From Agelas oroides (taxonomy: Eukaryota; Porifera; Demospongiae; Agelasida; Agelasidae): a DNA stretch of 64,000 bases. Below, one piece after another: positions 55,841 through 64,000 of this stretch (position 1 is the first letter of the stretch; every line of letters begins with the position of its first letter). The stretch lies in contig OX422193.1 of assembly GCA_949130485.1 (NCBI GenBank), positions 331,501 to 395,500 on the forward strand, given 5' to 3'. A model generated the notes under the pieces. That model saw only the letters and a list, made by a program, of their open reading frames with translations. It was not told the DNA's origin and searched no databases. The position numbers were made by a program, and so were the translations under genes.

Positions 55841-58800
55841 AGGTATTGAGATCAAGCAATTATGAATGCAAAGTTGAGGCCAAATTGATGCCTAATTGAA
55901 GTACAGATGGTGAAGAATCCCCAGTGTGTGTTAAACATTTCCTCCCTAAAGGGATGCACCCTAGTGTGGGAATGTGGCCATAATTTTATGTATTGTGGAA
56001 TTTGTGGATATACAGTCCCTGTACCCTCACACAAAAAAGCAGTTGTGTAATATATTACATGGGTAAATGTGTCCATTGAATCCTGTACACGGATTACTTC
56101 CTATAATACTAAATGGTACCCATTCAGCCCAGTATGTATGTGGAAATCTTTCCTCCTGTAAAACTCTATAAAGGATGACACTGAATCCAAGTACACTAAA
56201 GTTAAGAGCTTTGTGTGTACTTACATCCCTGCCTTGCGGATGGTCATCTGCCTTGCAGATGACCATCTTATATTATGGGCAAAATATCTTGTAACTACTT
56301 TAATCCTGTTACCTAAGCAACGCACCACTGTAGCGTGGAATACTCTGATGTGTTGCTTAGGTAATCGGATATTGGTCAGAATGGACATCAGTTATTGATG
56401 AATGTGAAGTAGTCTACAGCCTAATTGGCTGATCACCATTTTCGTCTACCTCTCAGACAGCCTTGGCTGTTACTTTAATATTACTGTCATTACAATTCAT
56501 GGTAGCCAGGTAAATAGAGCATTCTTACAGTGTAAGGTGAATGCTGTATGTTTCAATGTTTCTCACTATAGTATTATGTTTGTTCCACATCATAGATTGT
56601 ATGTAGAACTATATACCTCTAATAACATCATACCTTGTTTACTATGAGTCCTACATTTGGGGGAAAGTCAACCAGCAACAATGAAGAATTGGGGGAAAGT
56701 TAAATTGTTTCTCAACCACTGTTTGTAGCAACTGAGGAAGTGGTTTACAACTTTGTAGTAAATTAGTTGTAAAAAGAAACCAGGGAGTGTTTTCTAGGGT
56801 ACTGCAGGGGAAGACCAGTCATTTTTATAACATGTTTAGGTTGAAGAATGAGGAGTCCTTGTCCCTAATTGGGGAAAATTTAAATTGGTTCTCAACTACT
56901 GTGAGGAAGTGGTTTATAACTTAGTTGTAAAAAGAAAACAGGGAGTGTTTTCTAGGGGAATGTCATTTCTATGTTTAGGTTGAAGTGGGGATGAGGAATC
57001 CATGATTGCAGTTCTCTCATGCAATTTGGATTTACAAAGAATTGAAAACTGGACCATGGACATAGTGTTGATTTATAATGAAATGCACATTGTGAAGAAG
57101 GTGGTAGTGTGTACAAACCTAAGGTGTGTTCTGTAGTGGGTGTAATGTCTGTTTCCATGGTTCTATTATTTTGTGTGAGAGAGACACTATTCTGTTACAG
57201 AAAGCTGCTGAGGAAGTCTATTCATGGCTTCTGTATCTATTCAGAACTCTTACTTCACCATTTATTTACAATCAAATATTCAGCCTTCTCTGTGTGCTAG
57301 TGTTCTTGGTGCATTATCTAGTGGTGACACTGAGTACCAGGAGGGGCTGGTAGCTGAATGTGTCAGAATCAGCCTATGGGGACTAGGGCTGGGAATTAAT
57401 TCATTATTAAGGCCAAAGAGGGTTGAAAGTGGTCGAAAGTATGTCTTAGTTGGCTTAATCAATTATCATTTAAGTAGTTGATTAATCTCCCATTGGTAAA
57501 GAGAACCCATGCATCTTCAAACTGATTTTGTTGGGAGGAGTAGCAAATGTATTGCTTAGTCTATGGACACTAGGTAATCGATCATCAGTGTAAAATATAC
57601 TAACAATTTGAAGACCAAAGCGTGTAAGTGTATAAGTAGTGAGAGTTATGTCTGACAATCCAAGCATTGATTAATTTTCCCAGCGATACTAAATTGTGGT
57701 GGCTATCCTTCAGTGGCTTCTCATCTGGTTTCCTAGGAGAATTGCAATACGTACCAGTAGCTACTGGTGTACAATAACCAGCCCTTGTCCTCAGGCTCTG
57801 CTTTGCCCTGGGAGCCGGGGGTGGTTACATTGACCATGAATCCCTAGCTACAATGCTTTTACAAATAAACTATGTCAGATCCTGTCAGTGAAGTTGTGAG
57901 TATGGTGTTGGCAGCAAGCTATTTTATTGCTACTGCACCTATTCTAATAGAACACGTGATCCATCTAGCACTAGAAATTCAATTTATGGCTGGATCTAAC
58001 TTAGCAGCAGACAGTACTAATTAATGCATAGAAGCTAGCCACAATTGATGCCGTACTGTGTATGAAACAATGAGCGATCAAGTGGAGTCTGTTGAAAATC
58101 TATTCTGTGTACTTTAATTACCAAGTGTATCCATGGAGTAGTCATAGTAAATAAGGCACATCAATTGAGAGTTTTGCCTGCAGCATATCACTCTCTACTG
58201 TCTTCTGTTGGCATACATCTGGGGTTAGTGGAGCCACAATGTCTACTGATAGTCAACACACACAGCCATGTTTTGACTCACAGAGGCCTGTATTCTAATG
58301 AATGGAGATTTAATGACAGTCTACTGCTGACTTCTTGTGTATGTGTGTGGGGGGGTAAGTGGATACTGAGTACATAAGTTTATAAACACACATTGTGGAC
58401 ACTGAGGTTAAAGTTTAGTAACAATCTATTGTGGACTAGTCATGTGTGTGTGTTTGTATTGTGTTTTTGTGTGTGGGAAACATTCAGTGTGTGTACTAGG
58501 TATGCTCATAAACACATCAGGTTAAAGTTTCGAAAGCAATTTGAATTTCTATTGTGATGTGTGTGTGTGTGTCTGTGGGAGGCTATTGTGTGTCCTAGGT
58601 ATACAGCTATGTTGTGTGTTCAGGTGTGTGTCCATAAGCACAACAGGTCAAAGTTTAGAAAACAGTTTTGGATTCCTATTGTGGGACAATTGGACCAGTT
58701 GTGTGTGCATGCTTAAGCGTGCGTGTGTGTGTATACGTGTATGCTTGCGTGTGTGTATGGTTGTGTGCATGTGTGTGTGTGTGCACATGCTTATGTGTGT

Positions 58801-61163
58801 GTGTGTGTGTACATGCAAGCTAATGTGTGTGTGTATACGTGCATGTGTGTCCTAGCACCTGATATCACATTGGAAGTGCTACACTTCAAAGACGTGCGCA
58901 GAATGTGATAAAGTGCAATAAAATAATGTTTGTTTTCTACATGGCACTACCACATATAGTTTGTTGACACAAATAGTTTTCCCTTATGGATTCCAGTATG
59001 CAATCTTGCCGCAGTAATTAAACACACACAGCAAGTACACACCCAGTAGATGTGTTTACATTATTGTTGTGTGATTGACTGTAAATTAAATGATACCTCT
59101 AATATCACCCCCCTTATGGGGTGGGTGGGGTTTTAATTTGTCAGCCAAAAAAGAATAGTATTGACACAGCACTGTATTACAATGACAGCACTTTTTGGTG
59201 AATAAATTAGTTATCAGTTCTCAACTATGCAAGCTATGAATTTTGTAATGAAGCCCAAGGAATCAGCCGAATGTCACCAGACCCTGTCCTCACGGGTGAG
59301 GTCTGGGCACGAGACTAGCATACGAAGTGCACATGAGCCCATCCGTTGTGAAAGTTCAGGTGTAAAAGCAATTTATATGTGTGGGTGTACTACATCAAAT
59401 GTTTAGAGTATGTGATCATGAAAAGGGTAAGCCAAGTGATGAGGTTATATCTGATGACATAGTGCAGTATATTGTGTGTAGCTGTCAGAGGATTTAATGC
59501 TCAGTGGGTTAATATGCCAGCATGCTACAGTGTTCATCAACGCATAGTGCACATGGGTTCTCTCTGAACTGAACCACAGTAAATCAGAGTTGGGAGAGGT
59601 AGTGTATTTGTACACACTGTCATGCTGACTGCCAAGTCAAATGGCAACTCTGTCATAAAGCAGGAAACAGGAAGTGACTCTTCCTTATAACAGGAAATGA
59701 CTTCCTTATAACAGGAAGTGATGGATCATTTACGACAACAAGTTCCTGTCAGTGTACTTTCTTCCTTATTTGGAAGTTGTCTTGCAGACTGTCATATGAC
59801 CAGTAAGTGTACAACACTGTACTAAGTTGGTTTGTCTCTTGTTGCAGGACATTCTCTTTTGGGTCTTACGATACAAGAAGAAGAAAATTAGAGCGAAGTA
59901 GGAGACATCGTAAGTTGTGTTTGTTTTTGCAATTTGACTGTTTTAGTTTCAGTAGACCAAACAGTGTCATTTGGCTCATTGTAGCAACAATGTTGTGTTC
60001 TGCATCAACAGACTTTTCCATTTAAAGTGAAATGTGTGCTTGTTAGGAGAGTTGTGGGGAGGCCGGGGTGTCTCAAACACTGTAGGGGTCCAATACATTA
60101 GCAAATCATGACTGTATGCAATTATCATTATGTATGCACACTCGTGCACACTTTTGTATTCTAATGTGCACTCTGGTATACTCTAATGTGCACTCTGGTA
60201 TACTCTAATGTGCTCTCTGGTATACTCTAATGTGCTCTCTTGTATACTCTAATGTGCTCTCTGGTATACTCTAGTGTGCACTCTGGTATACTCTAATGTG
60301 CACTCTGGTATACTCTAATGTGCTCTCTGGTATACTCTAATGTGCACTCTGGTATACTCTAATATGCACTCTGGTATACTCTAATGTGCTCTCTGGTATA
60401 CTCTAATGTGCACTCTGGTATACTCTAATGTGCACTCTGGTATACTCTGATGTGCTCTCTGGTATACTCTAATGTGCTCTCTTGTATACTCTAATGTGCA
60501 CAGAGCTCACAGACAAGGAGAAGCGCAGTTCTGTGAACCGGCCAGTGTTGAGATTGCAGATCAAACCCGAGACACTGAAGCGAAGGACACAGGAACTGAG
60601 TGCCCTTCACAGTGCTGGCAGGAGGAGTTCCATGAGGGATGAGAGGGGTTCAGGGGCGTATGGTACGTACACATTGTTTGAGTACAGTCTTTGCACAATC
60701 ATTGCATACGGTTGTACACATTTGCGTACTCTTGCAAACTCTAAGTACATCTTTCTATATTGTTTGGTACTCCGTAAACCTAAATCAGTTTTTATACCTC
60801 ACTTCCCCTCTCTTCCTCCTCTCCTCCCTTCCCTCCTCACCAGATCACTTTCCTCCTCGCAGTAGTTCAGTTCCTCCTCTCTCCATCCACACAACCACCA
60901 ACCACGACAGACCACTATCATCAGATCCCATGATGATTGTTCACTTCATAGATAATGGAAGGTACGTTACAGCTGTGGCAGCTCTTAACACATGCACCCC
61001 TCACTTTAATCACATGTCCACACCCTACAATAGAACAGTTTATTAACTCATTTTGAGTACCACCATACCAACTCACCGATTGCACTGCCTAATGAACATT
61101 ACACTCCCTTTATCACCCCCATCACTCCTCTTTAGTTATAATGCCCCATTATATCCTTCCCCT

Positions 61164-61255
<92 letters not shown>

Positions 61256-62746
61256 CCTCAGATATGACTTCACACTGGAAGAGAAAGATGACAACGATTA
61301 CGACCACCTGCTACCTTTGGGAGAATTTGATCACCTCTGTACGTGTCAGTACCGCAGGGTCGACTCTGGGGAAAGTACCGGGTCCTCCGAGGGAGATCAC
61401 ATGAGCACCGTGCAGATGTGAGTGTGTGTGAGCTAGGGTGAGGGTGTGAGGATGTGAGGGTGTGTGTGCATGAATGTGTGTATGGGCAAATGAGTCACAT
61501 CTATTTGTATGCATGTGTTTGATGTATATGCTCAGTGCTCACATACTCACTCTTTTCTCCTTTTCCCACACTCCTCCTCCTCCTCCTCCTCCTTTTCTTT
61601 GTCTGCCTCCTCCTTCCCCACACACAGAGGCAGAGATCCTCGTATTGTTCAAAACTTTGACATAGCCAGCCTCAGGGAAAGAATCCTACAGCACACACCA
61701 CCTAGCATTGAGGTGGAGTTGGTTGAAGGGAGACACAGAAGATCATACTCAGTCGATGCCTTAAACAGTTCCAAAATTCGGAACAACTATGAGAACCTGC
61801 CACAGAGGAGGAGAGTGTGAGTGCCAGTTACTTTGTACGATTATGTATAAACCATACTTCAGTATTACATAGTGCACACACTCTTCATTTGAGGAATTTG
61901 TGCACTGTACTGTGTGATGTTGGCCAATGTAGTAGTGAAACACTGTTCTGGAATATCCGTGAAAGTGATCCTTCTACATTCTGCATTAGCCCGAGATACC
62001 AGCATTTAGGGTTAATTTTGGAATACATATCACTTCTTGTGAAATGAACCTTCCTTTCTCCTGCCTTCCTTTCCCCTCTCTCCCTCCCTCCCTCCCTCCC
62101 TCCCTCCCTCCCTCTCTCACAGTCAGAGCACCAGCTACCTGGATGATGACAGAGGCTGGAGTCTCGGGGAGATTGTCATGAGATCTCTCTCACAAACAGG
62201 AATCAACCTCTTCAACATTGAGAACCCAACCCATGAAAGGCAAGAATGAAAACAAAAAAGTTTTCTACCATACTCTTCAATACGTGTAATTCTGCCACTA
62301 ATGGCTCTCCATGCAATCCCCAAGTGTGTAGTTGCATGGGTGAATGTGACATTTCTTGTGTCATTGTGTGACATTCTGTGTCCTGCTTCCACAGTGAGCT
62401 GGAGGTGAACAGAGTGTGGCCGCACCTGAAGGACAAAATGAGGAAATGGAGACAGTCACAACAGAGGTAAGACAGTGTGCGTTTGATTATCCTCCGTAGC
62501 GATGCTGTATACAATAGATCTGATATTGGGTATATGCATGACTGAGGTTGCAGATATGGCACACAGTGAGGGTACAGCAGGTTCTACTATGTATGTATAA
62601 TGTTTAACGTTTCATTTCCTTCCCACCCACCCACTTACCTTCACAGCTTAAACAAATTGGATGAAGAGGTGTTTTCAGAGAATAGCGATGTCACCATGGT
62701 GACAACTACCCATGGCAATGTTACCATGGTAACATCCACCCACTAA
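54137..62746 (+). CDS. Unrecognised 332-residue protein with a predicted N-myristoylation start (nine exons)
   Basis: Exons: 54137-54162, 59848-59909, 60504-60662, 60844-60961, 61262-61417, 61628-61816, 62123-62239, 62395-62466, 62647-62746; sum 999 nt with consistent phases. The protein begins MGAFISSHR, fitting the N-myristoylation pattern (Gly2, Ser6). A very basic stretch follows (RRRKLERSRRH), so membrane attachment on the cytoplasmic side is plausible. The middle is polar and serine-rich, with SSDPMMIVHFIDNGRYDF and an acidic EEKDDNDYDH segment. The C-terminal part has GWSLGEIVMRSLSQTGINLF and a basic WPHLKDKMRKWRQSQQR helix. No transmembrane segment and no family I recognise. One intron (62240-62394) uses a GC donor. 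The first exon is separated by a 5.7 kb intron, so assigning it rests on phase (2) and donor only. Confidence 0.75.
54163..59847. other. Large first intron of the MGAFISS gene
   Basis: No coding region. Holds (TG)n tracts (54178-54210, 55796-55830, 58430-58850), a TAGTCTTGTTCCCAGGC fold-back (55139-55203) and a GCCAGACCACTGCAATGTAT triplication near 55370-55440. Also a ~180-bp tandem duplication (56690-56985, AGTTGTAAAAAGAAA) and a degenerate fold-back at 59275-59318. Confidence 0.6.
55139..55203. mobile_element. TAGTCTTGTTCCCAGGC fold-back element
   Basis: TAGTCTTGTTCCCAGGCTCT and complement AGAGCCTGGGAACAAGGCTA, with inner arms CTCTCCTCA/TGAGGAGAG. In the first intron of the MGAFISS gene. 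Confidence 0.7.
60148..60503 (+). repeat. 21-22-bp minisatellite ending in a splice acceptor
   Basis: About 16 copies of TATACTCTAATGTGCACTCTGG (variants GCTCTCTGG, GCTCTCTTG). The last copy reads TATACTCTAATGTGCACAG, and its final AG is the acceptor of the exon at 60504. Confidence 0.9.
61165..61252 (+). repeat. (CA)n microsatellite before a splice acceptor
   Basis: About 85 bp of CA repeat followed by CCTCCTCAG, the acceptor of the exon at 61262. Confidence 0.95.
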
Positions 62747-64000
62747 CATCACTATACATTTGTACCAGGCTGGACCAGTGTACAATTTTTAAACAGGACT
62801 ATTCAATTAGCATTATGACTGCAATGCTTATAACTTCCATATGTTAACTGTCACTAATCATTTTTACTTACTATATGATATTTTATAATGTACTTATTTT
62901 GTTTGTTTTTTGTTTGTTTGTTTGCTGTTATTGTCACAACATTACAAATGTGACACTAATTCCTATGTCACTATGGTGTACTATTTACATATTATATGTA
63001 TCCATAAAAGTCACTGAGATGCTAATTAAGGAGAGAAAAGATGAAGGGAAGAAGGAAGAAGAAAGGAGGGAAGAAAGAAATGAGGGAGCTACCTATACTG
63101 AGGGGGGAAGGGTTGTGCACGATGCAATCAATCATGTCAATGATGATAGAATATGCTTGCAGTTGAAACATAGAGTTGAAACATTTCTTTCTCCCTCATT
63201 CTCCTAAGTTCTAATGATACAAGTCATTTATATGTTCCATGTAGAAGCATTTGCGACCGGGATCAAAATTGAATCAAGCGGTCAAAGCCCTTTTTTGGGG
63301 CCAATCAAGGGATCAAGGTGGCCTCTGAGCTGCTAAAATCAACAATCAAGAACGCTCGACTGCAATTTGACCTTTGATTCTTGCAAATAAAGCGATCAAG
63401 AGCTTCAGAATGGAACGATCAAGCGATCAAGCACACTTTTTGCCGATCAAACATTTTGATTGCGGTCGGAAACGCTTCAACAGGCAACGTATAAGTGACT
63501 ATCCCTTGTGGTATCTCAGTTATACTTCCCCCAACAAGTTCTGTGGTTACTGACTGTGTTTTTCCATGACAATACCAGTGTCTTCAATAGGGCTATTTCG
63601 ACACTGAAAAACCATCCATAGGGGGATACTCTTATTATCCCATATTCTGAGGCTGAGAGTCTGCCTGCCAGACTAGGGAACAGCCAAATAATTGTGATAG
63701 TTTTAAAAGAGGAAAGCCGGGGGTTATAAAACATGCTTGCAGAATAAATGAAAAAGGATCACAGATAAACTCCAACAATTTTGTAATTAACAGTACTGCG
63801 CATGCGTAGTAGTGCAAGGAGTCATGTGATGTTCACACCCCCGTCCATACCCGTATACTAGTGCGAGTGCGTTACCAAGCAGCTCAGCAGCAGTGCAAAG
63901 AATCGTGAGTTGTTACTCTTTTACGATACTTGCAGCTTGTACCACCACCGTGCCGTCGATTGTTGGTTCATTTACAATAGATCTAGGTTTTGATTGGATG
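62747..64000. other. Downstream of the MGAFISS gene; inverted copy of a CTTGATC-rich element
   Basis: No coding region supported. 63241-63503 is the reverse complement of the CTTGATC-rich part of 8706-8960 (GATCAAAATTGAATCAAG, ATAAGTGACTA end). Sequence after ~63800 may lead into another gene but nothing can be called. Confidence 0.55.

Overview
The window is animal nuclear DNA: genes are split into many small exons with GT-AG introns, and there is no operon structure. The best guess is a sponge, probably a demosponge. This rests on the mix of conserved animal genes with Death/ZU5 proteins and cysteine-rich secreted genes of a type I associate with sponges, in a small-intron genome full of short fold-back elements. 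No species call is possible from sequence alone. All exon borders were derived by hand from splice signals, reading phase and protein similarity.

Layout. 110-4222 (+) is the 3' end of UPF1 (five last exons), with a single-exon secreted cysteine-rich gene nested antisense in one intron (1543-2622, -). 5003-8335 (-) is a complete nine-exon homocysteine S-methyltransferase gene. 8542-14204 (+) is a complete ten-exon S-adenosylmethionine synthetase (MAT) gene. These two start head to head, 206 bp apart. 18521-20888 (-) holds a secreted fibronectin-III-like gene and a 5'-truncated relative. 26661-41269 (+) is a gene for a Death-domain protein whose first exon encodes a 2A-type peptide (DVEMNPGP). 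41702-47165 is a second copy of the 13.9-22.3 kb block: last MAT exon, decayed gene fragment, intact secreted gene. 48355-53128 (+) is a second 2A-Death gene, with Death, unassigned module, ZU5, UPA-like and Death domains. 54137-62746 (+) is a nine-exon gene for an unrecognised protein starting MGAFISS. The remainder is introns and intergenic DNA dominated by mobile-element remnants, microsatellites and minisatellites.

How the genes relate. The methyltransferase makes methionine from homocysteine and MAT turns methionine into S-adenosylmethionine, so a shared promoter region would link consecutive steps of the methionine cycle. The right half is best explained by one old tandem duplication of a unit containing the last MAT exon, the secreted genes and a 2A-Death gene. 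The first unit was later swollen by insertions.

The most interesting signal is that both Death-domain proteins begin with a short hydrophobic leader ending in a canonical 2A motif, on its own phase-1 exon. 2A motifs cause ribosomes to skip a peptide bond. A leader of this type has been described on NLR proteins of sea urchin, where it was proposed to give dual targeting. Here it heads Death/ZU5 proteins that also carry an unassigned module of about 200 residues.
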